Shown here piece after piece: positions 1 to 9,253 of a DNA stretch of 64,000 nt. The position numbers were made by a program, and so were the translations under genes. Positions within the stretch are counted from its first letter, which is position 1; each line of letters starts with the position of its first letter. Below the pieces are notes generated by a model, which searched no databases, had not been told where the DNA came from, and saw only the letters and a list, made by a program, of their open reading frames with translations. The DNA comes from Ectothiorhodospiraceae bacterium (GTDB lineage: Bacteria > Pseudomonadota > Gammaproteobacteria > HK1): contig JACKNM010000011.1 of the NCBI GenBank assembly GCA_024234875.1, positions 124,001 to 188,000 of the forward strand, given 5' to 3'.

Positions 1-621
1 GGCGCGCTGCGGCAGCCGGTAGAACCGGCGCAACTCGTTCATGAGCCCCGGCTCGCCCGTGCCGCGCAAGTAGCGCGACTCGAGGTGCGAGCAGAACCGC
101 GAGGCGTAGCGGTTGGCGTCGCGATAGCGGGCGAGCTCGGTCTCGTCGAGCTGACTGTCGAAGCTCGCATCCTCGAACAGCCGTCGATGGAGCCAACCCG
201 GAACGCGCCCCTGCTCCTGCGCTCCGAACAGAAAGGCGGTGGTGACGTACTTGTCGACCTCCGCCTGCATCTCGAGCTCGAGCAGCGAGACGCCGCGATC
301 GTGCCCGGCGTTCCAGGCCAGGTACAGGAAATGGCTGACGCCCTCCAGCGCGGTGCACAGATCGGCGAAGTTGCCTCCGTGCAGATGGTCGTTCGGGTCG
401 TCGCGACCCAGTCGCTCGACCACTTCGCGGTCGAGATACAACGCGATGTCGACCTCGTCGCCGCTCTGTCGCACCAGCAGTTTCTCCGGCGCGTCGCGCG
501 CGTCGTCGCCCTCGATCGAGCGGGCGACGACGCGATCGGTGATCACGAAGTCGTCGACGTCGTGCGGGATCTCGATCTCGTAGATCCGCTCGAGCTGACG
601 TTGCAGTGTGACCAGTCGCAT
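1..621 (-). CDS. conserved hypothetical protein, C-terminus cut by window edge
   Basis: An uninterrupted minus-strand frame starts at an ATG (MRLVTLQRQLERIYEIEIPH) and runs off the left edge, giving at least 206 residues. The product is acidic, with no signal peptide or membrane segment. It includes the stretch HLHGGNFADLCTALEGVSHF, followed by a helical region rich in Glu and Leu. I do not recognise the family. The downstream end of the next upstream gene lies only 74 bp away on the same strand, so the two are probably co-transcribed. Codon use matches the G+C-rich core genes. Confidence 0.7.
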   Translation of the reverse strand, partial: MRLVTLQRQLERIYEIEIPHDVDDFVITDRVVARSIEGDDARDAPEKLLVRQSGDEVDIALYLDREVVERLGRDDPNDHLHGGNFADLCTALEGVSHFLYLAWNAGHDRGVSLLELEMQAEVDKYVTTAFLFGAQEQGRVPGWLHRRLFEDASFDSQLDETELARYRDANRYASRFCSHLESRYLRGTGEPGLMNELRRFYRLPQRA

Positions 622-695
622 CGTCGCCGGGCCGGTCGTCGTATCTCAGACGGCGGCCGCCGCCGAGCGCGGCGCGGGAGGCGCTCGGCGGACGT

Positions 696-1322
696 TCAAT
701 GTCGCACCTGCCCGGTGGGACAGGCAGATGGCTCGAAGCCGAGGTGACGCAGCTGCTCGGCGGCGCGCCGACTACCGGTGCGTAGCCACACCTCGTACAA
801 CCGCAGGATGTCGGCGTCCGAGCCCTCGTTGCGCTCGCTCGCCTCGCCGAGGACGTCGACGAAGTCCGTGAACTTGTCCGACAGCTCGCCGAAGACGTCG
901 CCGAGTGCACGATCACGCCAGCCGCCGCGTAGCGTCTGTGACAGGCTGCCGTAAGCACTGCCGCCCATCGAGATGTAGTAGTCGACGTCGACCACCTTGT
1001 TGGCGAGGCTCTGCGAGAACACTCCGGAGATGAACAGCGCGACGTCGCCGAGCCGGCGCAGCGCGCCCAGGCGCTGCTCGGTGGTGGGCCCCTCGATCGC
1101 CTCGGCGTAGAGCGCTGCCAGTGGCCGCAACATCATCCCGTCGGGCGTTCGGTCGTAGAGGCGATCGGTTCGTGTGAAGTCGGTCAGCAGATTGACGAGG
1201 TAGCACACGGTGCCTTCCTCGGCGCCGATTCGCTGATGCTCGATCGCCGCGCTGACCGCGTGCTGGAAGTACTGACGCAGGCTCGAATGGGGGACGACCC
1301 GCGGGGTGCCTGGTTCGACCAT
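696..1322 (-). CDS. conserved hypothetical protein, 208 aa
   Basis: The ATG at 1322 is preferred over a longer upstream start because a GGAGGAG Shine-Dalgarno lies about 10 nt before it. The predicted protein (MVEPGTPRVVPHSSLRQYFQ...) is soluble and mostly helical. It has a conserved-looking centre (LANKVVDVDYYISMGGSAYG) and no cysteine pairs or transmembrane segments. No known family is recognised. It sits directly upstream of the partial hypothetical at the window edge in the same orientation, and the pair looks like a two-gene unit. Confidence 0.7.
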   Translation of the reverse strand: MVEPGTPRVVPHSSLRQYFQHAVSAAIEHQRIGAEEGTVCYLVNLLTDFTRTDRLYDRTPDGMMLRPLAALYAEAIEGPTTEQRLGALRRLGDVALFISGVFSQSLANKVVDVDYYISMGGSAYGSLSQTLRGGWRDRALGDVFGELSDKFTDFVDVLGEASERNEGSDADILRLYEVWLRTGSRRAAEQLRHLGFEPSACPTGQVRH

Positions 1323-1678
1323 GACTGGGCAACTCCTCCAACCGGTACGAAGGTCCTCGGCCGCTTGCGGCGGCACTTTAGAGAATCACACCACTGTCGC
1401 GTGGGGCTTCCCGCGCGCTCCCGATCGCGAGGTCGAGCCTGCGATCGAGGCGTACTTCTAAGGCCTTTCGCCGCGCATGGCAAAGCACTCGGAAAGCGGG
1501 AGTGCTGACATCGCCGGTCTCAAGTTCGTCGCCCTCCGGGCCGATACTCGCGTGCAGCGGGACCGCGCAGGGCTGCGCTCCCGAGCCGTGGGCAACGGGT
1601 CGTCGAGCAGACACATCCCACGCCGTCTCGACTCGCCGCACAGAACCGAGCTCTTCGACCGCCTGCTGACGAGGTCCG
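1323..1678. other. intergenic region between divergent genes
   Basis: About 356 bp separate the minus-strand hypothetical pair from the plus-strand hybrid kinase. The short overlapping frames here lack any recognisable protein signature. The region must hold divergent promoters, but no clear -35/-10 pair was seen. Confidence 0.4.
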
Positions 1679-4600
1679 ATGCGCCACTCGATGTCATCCA
1701 CTGCCCGCGTGGTGACGCTCGCGTCGGCGCTGGTGATGCTCGCCTGCGTGTCGCTGTTGTACGTGGCGTTCGAGCTGCGCGGCATCCAGACCGTCCTGTC
1801 CGTGCACCGACAGGCGATGGCGACGCAGGGCGCCCTGCTCGAGCGTCACCGTGCGGTCGAGGACGGGATCGAGGATGCCGCCTCGCGTGCGGTGGATCTC
1901 TCGCGCCGCCTCGCCGATCTCTCCACCGCCCACCGCGAGGAACAGATCGCCCATCGGCTCGAGCTCGAGCGCCTGCGGCGTGATGCCGACGACGCCGAGA
2001 CGGGCGAGGCCTCCTCTCGACTCGTCGAGCAGGCGGCGGACTTGCAGGCGGATGCCGATGCGCTCCAGGCGATGGCGCTCGAGGCGCGTGGCGGTGCCAA
2101 CTCGGTGCAACGGGTGAACGGCGCCAACCGCGCCCTCGCTCGGGAGATCGACGGACACATCGAGCGCACCTCGAATGCGCTCGATGCGAGCCTCGCGCGC
2201 ACCGGTAGGGCCTGGGTCGTCGCCTTCGGGCTGCTCGCGCTCACCCTCGTCGCTGGCGGTGCCCTGGTGCTCATTTGTGCGCGCGAGAGCGGTCGAGGGC
2301 TGCGCCGTCTGGCCGCGGCGATGGCGGCTGCATGCGCCGGTCGGGGCGTCGCGCTCGATGCGTCCGGGCCTCGGCACGAGCCGGAGACGGCGGCTGCCGA
2401 CGGATTCAACGCGATGCTCGGGTTGCTCGACGCGCGCACCGCGGCCATGGAGCAGGCCGAGCAGATCGTGCGCTCCATGAACGAGGCGGTGCTCGTCGTC
2501 GACGCCGCAGGCGCGCTCTGTCGGGCCAACCGTGCGGCGGAGGCGCTGCTCGGCCGACGCGAGTCGGAGCTGCGCGGCATGACCCTCAAGGATCTCCTCG
2601 TCGACCCCTGGGTCGCCCATCGCGCACTGGCCGAGCCCGCCTCGACGCGGCCGGGTCGGCTCGACGCCGAGCTACACCAGGCCGGAGTCGGCGGCGTTCC
2701 GGTGACGTTGTCGGTGGCCGGGTTGTCGGCGGCGGACCAGCCGGACGAGCGGTTCGTGGTGGTGCTGCTCGACGCCGTCGAGCACCGCCGCGCGGCGCGC
2801 CAGATGGCCGACAGCGAGGCACGCCTGCGCGACTTCGCGGAGTCCGCGTCGGACTGGTTCTGGGAGACCGGGCCGGATCTGCGGTTCACGTTCTTCTCCT
2901 CGCGCTTCACCGAGGTCACCGGCCTCGACCCGTACAGCGTCCTCGGCCGGACGCGCGAGGAGCTGCCGCTCGACGTGCCCAGGGCGGTGTGGGAGCACCA
3001 TCTCGAGACCCTGCACGCGCACCGTCCGTTCCGAGGCTTCGTGTTTCCGCGCACCACACCCGACGGCCGTCGGGTGTGGCTCTCGATCAGCGGCGTGCCG
3101 GTCTTCGACGGCAACGGCGTGTTCGAGGGCTACCGGGGGACCGGGGCCGACGTCACCGACCGCGAGCGGGCCAAGCTCGCGCTGGTGGCGGCACGGGACG
3201 CCTCGGAGGCGGCGGCACGCGCCAAGGGCGAGTTCGTGGCCAACGTGAGCCACGAGATCCGAACGCCGATGAACGGCGTGCTCGGCATGCTCGACCTTCT
3301 CGCGGACAGCTCGCTCACCACCGAGCAGTCGGAATGGGTGGAGATCGCGACCCGCTCCGGTCGGTCCCTGCTCTCGCTGCTGAACGACATCCTGGACTTC
3401 TCCAAGCTCGAATCGGACCGACTGGAGCTCGAGTCGACCGCGTTCGACGTCGCCGCGCTGGTGGAGGAGGTCACCGACATGCTCGCGGAGCAGGCCCAGA
3501 CCAAGGGGCTGGATCTGGTGTACCGCGTGGCGCCGGGCGTGCCGCCAGCCATCGTGGGCGACCCGGGCCGGGTGCGCCAGGTGCTCACCAATCTGGTCGG
3601 CAACGCGGTGAAGTTCACCCGGGAAGGCAGCGTCGCGGTCACCGTCGAGGTCGAGGAGCCGTCGACCGAGGGCGAGGGCGCGCGTCTGCGGGTGGTGGTG
3701 CGCGACACCGGGATCGGCATCGCTCCGAGCGCGCACCAGCGGATCTTCGACTCCTTCACCCAGGCCGACGGCTCCACCACGCGCCACTTCGGTGGGACCG
3801 GTCTCGGGCTCGCCATCTCTCGGCGGCTCACGCGGCGGATGGGCGGAGACATCACCGTACGCTCGGCGCTCGGCGAGGGCAGTGCCTTCACCCTCGAGGT
3901 CGCCTGCTCGGTGGCGGAGACGCCGCCGGCGAAGCCGGGGCTCGGTGGCGAGACGGTGCTGGTGGTGTGCGGGGTCGACGCCGAGCGCGCCGCGCTCGCC
4001 TCCCAGGTCGAGCACGCGGGCGGCGTGGCAGTCGCGGTCAACCGCGCCGACAGAGTCGGAGCCGCGCTGTCGACCGTCGAGGCCGAGGGTCGAGTTCGAA
4101 CCGTGCTGGTCGACGCGCGTGCCCTGGGGGCGGATCCGGCCGCCGATCTGGCACGGCTGCGTGCCGCGGTGGGTCCATCGGCGCGGGTGGTGGTGATCAC
4201 CTCCCGGCTCTCGGTCGACCGGCGGCGGCTCGGCGCACCGGCCGGGGTGGACGCCTACGCCGCCCGCCCGCTCGGGCCGGTCCATCTGGCGCGCTGCCTG
4301 CGCCTCGCGGCAGCCGACTCGGCCCGCGCCGCGGGCGGTGACGGGGCCGTCGCGCGAGTGCTGTTGGTCGAGGACAACGCCGTCAACCGGAAGGTGGCCA
4401 GCGGTCTGTTGCAGCGACTGGGGCACGAGGTCGAGACCGCGGTCGACGGCCAGGCAGCGCTGGTCGCGCTCGCCAACCAGACCTTCGACCTGGTGTTGAT
4501 GGACTGCCAGATGCCGGTGCTCGACGGCTACGCGACCGCGACTCGGATCCGCCAGAGCGATGCTCCCTGGGCGGCGGTGCCGATCGTCGCCCTCACCGCC

Positions 4601-5110
4601 AACGCGCTGGCGGGCGATGCCGAGCGCTGCCTGGCTGCGGGCATGGACGACCATATCGCCAAGCCCGTGTCCCGCGACAAGCTGCACGCGGCGGTGCAGC
4701 GCTGGGTCGGCCGCGACCGCGCTCAGGCCCACTCGACCGCCGAGTCCGTCGGCGCGGTGGACGCGCGCGCGTTCGCCGAGCTTCGCGGCGCCCTCGGCTC
4801 GGGGGTGTCCGCGGTGGTGGGTCTGTTCCGCGAGGACGGCCCGGCGCGGGTGGTCGCCATGGGCGCCGCGGCGCGTCGTGGGGATGCCGCTGCGGTGACC
4901 GAGATCGTGGACGCCGCGCGTACCCTCGCGAGCACCAGCGCGAGTCTCGGCGCGGCGCGCCTCAGCCGCCTCTGCGCGGCCGTCGGCGCGGCGGCGCGTG
5001 AGGGCGACCTGGCCGAGGTCGAGCGCATCCTCGGCGGGATCTCGCGTGAGCTGACCCTGGTGCTCGAGGCCTTGGAGCGGCTCGACGCGAGCGACGGCCT
5101 CGCCGCCTGA
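1679..5110 (+). CDS. hybrid sensor histidine kinase with degenerate Hpt-like tail
   Basis: This is a 1,143-residue membrane hybrid kinase. In order: a transmembrane helix (about 10-30), a helical periplasmic sensor rich in Glu/Arg, a second transmembrane helix (about 180-202), a HAMP-like linker, two PAS domains (about 255-375 and 380-505), and HisKA with phospho-His near residue 524 (NVSHEIRTPMNG). HATPase follows with DTGIGI and GGTGLGL boxes, then a degenerate receiver (about 757-880), a true receiver with Asp near 942 (VLMDCQMPVLDG), and an Hpt-like helical tail. In the tail the usual A-H-x-L motif reads AARTLASTSASLGA, with Arg near residue 1081 in place of the phospho-accepting His. An alternative ATG lies 12 nt downstream. 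No cognate regulator is adjacent. Confidence 0.9.
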   Translation: MRHSMSSTARVVTLASALVMLACVSLLYVAFELRGIQTVLSVHRQAMATQGALLERHRAVEDGIEDAASRAVDLSRRLADLSTAHREEQIAHRLELERLRRDADDAETGEASSRLVEQAADLQADADALQAMALEARGGANSVQRVNGANRALAREIDGHIERTSNALDASLARTGRAWVVAFGLLALTLVAGGALVLICARESGRGLRRLAAAMAAACAGRGVALDASGPRHEPETAAADGFNAMLGLLDARTAAMEQAEQIVRSMNEAVLVVDAAGALCRANRAAEALLGRRESELRGMTLKDLLVDPWVAHRALAEPASTRPGRLDAELHQAGVGGVPVTLSVAGLSAADQPDERFVVVLLDAVEHRRAARQMADSEARLRDFAESASDWFWETGPDLRFTFFSSRFTEVTGLDPYSVLGRTREELPLDVPRAVWEHHLETLHAHRPFRGFVFPRTTPDGRRVWLSISGVPVFDGNGVFEGYRGTGADVTDRERAKLALVAARDASEAAARAKGEFVANVSHEIRTPMNGVLGMLDLLADSSLTTEQSEWVEIATRSGRSLLSLLNDILDFSKLESDRLELESTAFDVAALVEEVTDMLAEQAQTKGLDLVYRVAPGVPPAIVGDPGRVRQVLTNLVGNAVKFTREGSVAVTVEVEEPSTEGEGARLRVVVRDTGIGIAPSAHQRIFDSFTQADGSTTRHFGGTGLGLAISRRLTRRMGGDITVRSALGEGSAFTLEVACSVAETPPAKPGLGGETVLVVCGVDAERAALASQVEHAGGVAVAVNRADRVGAALSTVEAEGRVRTVLVDARALGADPAADLARLRAAVGPSARVVVITSRLSVDRRRLGAPAGVDAYAARPLGPVHLARCLRLAAADSARAAGGDGAVARVLLVEDNAVNRKVASGLLQRLGHEVETAVDGQAALVALANQTFDLVLMDCQMPVLDGYATATRIRQSDAPWAAVPIVALTANALAGDAERCLAAGMDDHIAKPVSRDKLHAAVQRWVGRDRAQAHSTAESVGAVDARAFAELRGALGSGVSAVVGLFREDGPARVVAMGAAARRGDAAAVTEIVDAARTLASTSASLGAARLSRLCAAVGAAAREGDLAEVERILGGISRELTLVLEALERLDASDGLAA

Positions 5111-5116
5111 CCGCGC

Positions 5117-5926
5117 TCAGGCGGGGATCACCGGCGCGGCGAGGGCGGCGACCATCGCATCGAGCACCGCGTCCGGGCGCTCGACCATCGACATGTGGCC
5201 GCAGCCGGGAATGTCCACCACCTGCGGGGCGGTGAGCGCCTCGGTGAGCGCCATGGCCGCGCGGCGCGGGGTCATCCGATCGGCGCCGCCGAGGAGCAGG
5301 TGCACCGGGCAGCCGATGCGGGCGGCCGCCTCGAGCCCACTCGTGTAGTCGTTGCAGGCGCGGAGATCGGCGTGCAGCACCCCGGGCCCGGCACGCTCGA
5401 GCAGCCGCATCACCCCGCCCGTCATCCACATCCCCGGAGCCGGATTGGCGCCGAGCTGGGCGCGCAGCGCGAGGCCCCACAGCGTCACCATGTCGTTGGC
5501 CGCGGCCGGGTCGTCGCGGGCGGCATCGAGCAGCAGGTCGGCGACCGGCATCGGCGCCGCGACGCCCAACAGCACCACGGTGCGGGCGCGCTGCGGTGAC
5601 CGGGCCGCCGCCTCGAGCGCGACCAGGGCCCCCATGCTGTGCCCGACGAGGGCGAATCGCTCGTGTCCGGCGGCGTCGGCCAGCGCGGTGATCCAGTCCG
5701 CCATGTCGGCGATCGACGTCAGGCACGGCCCGGCGGAGCGCCCGTGTCCCGGCAGGTCGACGGCGAGCACCTCGTGCCCGTGGTGCGCGAGGTAGCGGCT
5801 CTGGTGAATCCAGACGCTGTGGTCCATGCCGGCCCCGTGGACCAGCACCACCGCGGGGAGGCCGCGCCCCGGCGGACGGCCACCGGTGTAGACGTGGGCC
5901 TCGTGCCCCATGACTCGCAGCTTCAT
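5117..5926 (-). CDS. alpha/beta-fold hydrolase
   Basis: This 269-residue soluble hydrolase has a complete catalytic triad: the oxyanion strand VVLVHGAGMDHSVW, nucleophile Ser in GHSMG, acid Asp in GGADRM, and His in GCGHMSMVERP near the C-terminus. Length and layout fit the Abhydrolase_1/6 families. The substrate cannot be told from sequence. It is convergent with the hybrid kinase (6 bp apart) and lies just downstream of the sulfhydrylase gene on the same strand, 25 bp apart, so the two may share a transcript. Confidence 0.85.
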   Translation of the reverse strand: MKLRVMGHEAHVYTGGRPPGRGLPAVVLVHGAGMDHSVWIHQSRYLAHHGHEVLAVDLPGHGRSAGPCLTSIADMADWITALADAAGHERFALVGHSMGALVALEAAARSPQRARTVVLLGVAAPMPVADLLLDAARDDPAAANDMVTLWGLALRAQLGANPAPGMWMTGGVMRLLERAGPGVLHADLRACNDYTSGLEAAARIGCPVHLLLGGADRMTPRRAAMALTEALTAPQVVDIPGCGHMSMVERPDAVLDAMVAALAAPVIPA

Positions 5927-5951
5927 GGCAGGGTCCTCCGGGGCCAGTGGC

Positions 5952-7262
5952 TCACGATCGGCGCGGGCGTCGCGGCGCCGCGGCGCGCAGCCCGCGCTCG
6001 AGGTCGGCGAGCAGGTCGTCGACGTCCTCCAGCCCGACGGAGACGCGAATCGTCCCCTCGCCGATGCCGGCCGCGGCGAGCGCCGCAGCGTCCATGCGGT
6101 GATGGGTGGTGCTGGCGGGGTGGATCACCAGCGACTTGGCATCGCCGACGTTGGCGAGGTGGGAGAAGACCTCCAACGCCTCGATGAACCGCCGCCCCGC
6201 CTCGCGCCCCCCGCGCAGGGTGAAGCTGAAGACCGCGCCGCATCCCCGCGGTAGCAGGCGTGCGGCGAGGGCATGGTCGGGGTGGGTGTCCAGCTCGGGA
6301 TAGCTGACCGACTCGACCGCCGCGTGCGCGGCGAGGAAGGCGACCACGCGCCGCGTGTTGGCGACGTGTCGCTCCATACGCAGGCCCAGGGTCTCCATCC
6401 CCTGCAGGATCAGGAACGCGGTGCTCGGGCTCATGCAGGCGCCGAAGTCGCGGGCACCCTCCTTGCGGGCGCGCATGATGAACGCCGCCGGGCCGTACTC
6501 GTCGACGAAGTTCATGTCGTGGAAGCCGGCATAGGGCTCGGAGAGCTCCGGGAAGCGACCCGATGCGGCCCAGTCGAAGCGTCCGCCGTCGACCAGCAAC
6601 CCGCCGATCGCCACCCCGTGGCCGCCGAGGAACTTCGTCGCCGAGTGGAAGAGGATGTCGGCACCGAGGTCGAACGGACGGCAGAGATAGGGCGTGGTGA
6701 AGGTCGAGTCGACCACGAGCGGCAGCCCGGCTGCGTGGGCGACGTCGGCCACCGCCGGGATGTCGAGCACGTCGAGGCCCGGATTGCCGAGCGTCTCGCC
6801 GAACAGCATCCGCGTCTGCGGCCGGATCGCGTCGCGGAAGGCGCCGGGGTCGCGCGGGTCGACGAAGGTGGTCTCGATTCCGAAGCGTGGGAGGGTATAG
6901 GCGAGCAGGTTGTGCGAGCCGCCGTAGAGCGAGCGTGAGGCGACGATGTGGCTGCCGGCGCCGGCGAGCGTCGCCACCGCCAGATGCATCGCCGCCTGCC
7001 CGCTCGCGGTCGCGATGGCGCCGACGCCACCCTCCAGTGCGCTGATCCGTTCCTCGAGCACCGCGGTGGTGGGGTTGGTGATGCGCGAGTAGACGTGGCC
7101 CGGTCGCTCGGCGTTGAACACCGCGGCGGCATGGTCGGCATCGCGAAACACGAACGAGGTCGTCTGGTAGATCGGCACCGCGCGCGCGCCGGTCGCCGCG
7201 TCCGGCTGCTGTCCGGCGTGCAGGGTCAGGGTGTCGAAACGGAAGTGACTCGGTCCGGCCAT
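5952..7262 (-). CDS. metY: O-acetylhomoserine sulfhydrylase (PLP enzyme)
   Basis: This 436-residue Cys/Met-metabolism PLP enzyme makes homocysteine from O-acetylhomoserine and sulfide. It shows the N-terminal FDTLTLHAGQQPDAATGARA signature, the YSRITNPTTAVLEERI segment, and the PLP lysine in SATKFLGGHG. The C-terminal SVGLEDVDDLLADL motif is typical of the family. Length matches O-acetylhomoserine aminocarboxypropyltransferases rather than the shorter cystathionine enzymes. The cytosolic product feeds methionine synthesis. Confidence 0.92.
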   Translation of the reverse strand: MAGPSHFRFDTLTLHAGQQPDAATGARAVPIYQTTSFVFRDADHAAAVFNAERPGHVYSRITNPTTAVLEERISALEGGVGAIATASGQAAMHLAVATLAGAGSHIVASRSLYGGSHNLLAYTLPRFGIETTFVDPRDPGAFRDAIRPQTRMLFGETLGNPGLDVLDIPAVADVAHAAGLPLVVDSTFTTPYLCRPFDLGADILFHSATKFLGGHGVAIGGLLVDGGRFDWAASGRFPELSEPYAGFHDMNFVDEYGPAAFIMRARKEGARDFGACMSPSTAFLILQGMETLGLRMERHVANTRRVVAFLAAHAAVESVSYPELDTHPDHALAARLLPRGCGAVFSFTLRGGREAGRRFIEALEVFSHLANVGDAKSLVIHPASTTHHRMDAAALAAAGIGEGTIRVSVGLEDVDDLLADLERGLRAAAPRRPRRS

Positions 7263-7389
7263 CGGCTGGCTCCTCGGGCTACTGCGGCGACGTGCTGGTC
7301 GTTCCGGTGCGCTCGCCGACGCCGCGCTTGCTCGCGTCGGTCCACGCGCCGTCGTCCGGACGAGCCGGCCTGTCTCGCCCGGCGCGCGC

Positions 7390-8565
7390 TCAGGGGCAGG
7401 GTGCGCTCGAGACCTCGATTGCCGGGAATCTGCGTGTCGTCTCCTCGGCCGGGAACCGACCCACGGAGCGGACGCCGACGTGCTGCACGGCTCGCGTCAC
7501 CTCGCGGGCGCGAAGGTCGGCGCTCAACCCGAGCGCGGCCAGACGCTGGACGCGGCGTTGCGCGCTGTCCTCCGAGCGGTAGACGCCGAGCGACAGGGTG
7601 TCCGAGCGCCCACCCAGACGCGAGAAGTCCTTGATGCCCTGCCCACGCAGGCGCGCGATCGTCGCCTCGACCGCACCCGCGCCGTCGAGCGGTCCGATGA
7701 CCACCTGGTGCAGGGTGAAACCCTCCTCGGTCGCGGGCATCGCGGTCACCACGTGGCCGGCATCGCCCAACCAACGGGCTGCCACCTTCAGGGCGTCGCC
7801 CCGCCCGCGCTCGCTGAGCACCCGACACTCGCCCGGCGCCGCCGTCGGCGGCGATGGTGGGGCCGTTTCCGCGACCGCCACCGCGGCGGCGGGGGCAGGG
7901 TCGGCCGTGGCCGTGGTTGTGGGCGTGGGCGGTGGGCGCGGCGTCTCCGGCGTCGGCGCAGCCTGCGTCGCCGCCCCTGACGGCGCGGCCGCGGCGGCGC
8001 CGGCCTCCGCGCGTGCCGCCGTGGCCTTGCCATTCAGCGGTACGTCGAGCATCGCGGCCAGCGCGCGGCGCTTGCCGTCGGTGCGCGCATTGCCGCTACC
8101 GAGGTCGTGGGCGCGGTCCCATGCGAGCAGCGCGAGACGGGCGTGGACGTCGCCCAGGTTCTCGTACGCGGTGACGTAGTCCGCGCGCAGCTCGACCGCC
8201 CGAGTCAGGGCGCGGCGGGCTTCCTCGTAGCGCCCCGACGCAGCGTGCAGCACCGCCAGGTTGTTGTACGGCTCGGCGAGGTTCGGGGCCTCCCGGGTCA
8301 GCTGCTCGAACACCTCGATCGCCTCCGCCGCGCGACCGCGCCGGGTGAGCACGACGCCCTTGAGCAGCAACGCGTCGGTGTGGTCGGGGGCCTCGACGAG
8401 AAGGGCCTCGACCAGGGCCTGCGCCTCGCGGAGCTGGCCGTCGGCCACCATGCGCTTGGCCTGCTCGACCCGCTCGTCGGCGCCCGGCACCGACTGCGCC
8501 TGGCTCGGCAGCGCGACCAGCGGCGCGAGCAGGCAAAGGAGTAGGCGGAGGAGGCGCAGTCGCAT
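7390..8565 (-). CDS. secreted TPR protein with C-terminal SPOR-like domain
   Basis: The 391-residue protein starts with a signal peptide (MRLRLLRLLLCLLAPLVALP, cleaved near AQA). About four tetratricopeptide-like helical pairs (about 28-165) follow, including EPYNNLAVLHAASGRYEEA, then a Pro/Ala/Thr-rich linker (about 185-245). The C-terminal domain resembles SPOR, with repeated beta-alpha units such as GFTLHQVVIGPLDGAGAVEA and DTLSLGVYRSEDSAQRRV. SPOR domains bind denuded peptidoglycan at division sites, so a periplasmic cell-envelope role is inferred. It is monocistronic, with the divergent rsd gene upstream. Confidence 0.8.
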   Translation of the reverse strand: MRLRLLRLLLCLLAPLVALPSQAQSVPGADERVEQAKRMVADGQLREAQALVEALLVEAPDHTDALLLKGVVLTRRGRAAEAIEVFEQLTREAPNLAEPYNNLAVLHAASGRYEEARRALTRAVELRADYVTAYENLGDVHARLALLAWDRAHDLGSGNARTDGKRRALAAMLDVPLNGKATAARAEAGAAAAAPSGAATQAAPTPETPRPPPTPTTTATADPAPAAAVAVAETAPPSPPTAAPGECRVLSERGRGDALKVAARWLGDAGHVVTAMPATEEGFTLHQVVIGPLDGAGAVEATIARLRGQGIKDFSRLGGRSDTLSLGVYRSEDSAQRRVQRLAALGLSADLRAREVTRAVQHVGVRSVGRFPAEETTRRFPAIEVSSAPCP

Positions 8566-8724
8566 GGTTCGAGAGGTCGTCGGGGCCGAGCCGGGCGCTA
8601 GCCTATACCAGGACGTGGGGACGGTACACGGTGAACGATGGTTGCGATCGCCCGTTCCAGGATGCGAGTTCCTCGGTGGCCTGCTATCGTCGCGCGAACA
8701 TCGGGATCACGAGGGGACGCAACG

Positions 8725-9195
8725 ATGGGTAGTCGTGCCAGCGCCGACGAGCGCCGGGGACGGACACAGGAGCTGATCGAGCGGCTGATCGACGAGCGTC
8801 GGCGTCTGCTCGTGCTCTACGAGCGCGTGGCCGGGGTCACGCCCTACGAGGACGAGCCACCGACGCCCGAGCTGCTGGCCGAGTTCTTCCAGATCCTCGT
8901 CGACTACATCGCCGCCGGTCACTTCGGCCTCTACGAGCGCATCGCCAAGGGCGAGGAGCGCCGACGCGCCGTGGTCGGGCTGGCGCGCGACATCTACCCA
9001 CGCATCGCCGCCACCACCGACGCCGCGATGCAGGCCAACGACGCCTACGAGCGCGCCGGGCGGCGAGGGCTGACGGTCAAGCTCGCGCGGATGCTGTGGG
9101 CGATGGGCGAGCAGCTCGCGCTGCGCATCGACCTCGAGGACCGGCTGATCGCCGCCATGGTCGGGCGGCCGGAGGAGCAGCGGGTCGCGGACTGA
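8725..9195 (+). CDS. rsd: Rsd/AlgQ family anti-sigma-70 regulator
   Basis: The ATG at 8725 follows a GAGGGG Shine-Dalgarno by about 8 nt. The 156-residue helical protein matches Rsd/AlgQ: a conserved N-terminal helix (LIDERRRLLVLYERVAGVTP), the signature LVDYIAAGHFGLYERI, and a C-terminal LEDRLIAAMVG. Rsd binds region 4 of the housekeeping sigma factor and favours alternative sigma use in stationary phase. The family is essentially gammaproteobacterial and is the best lineage marker in the window. Confidence 0.88.
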   Translation: MGSRASADERRGRTQELIERLIDERRRLLVLYERVAGVTPYEDEPPTPELLAEFFQILVDYIAAGHFGLYERIAKGEERRRAVVGLARDIYPRIAATTDAAMQANDAYERAGRRGLTVKLARMLWAMGEQLALRIDLEDRLIAAMVGRPEEQRVAD

Positions 9196-9253
9196 CCACC
9201 ATCCGCCGGTCGTCCGCCCGGGCGCAACCCGCCGGGAGCTCCGGGACGCCCGC

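Noticed and set aside
2275..4341. Long plus-strand frame of 688 codons inside the hybrid kinase (and the matching minus-strand frame)
   Set aside because: Translation is low-complexity Arg/Gly/Ala. The kinase frame has full domain content.
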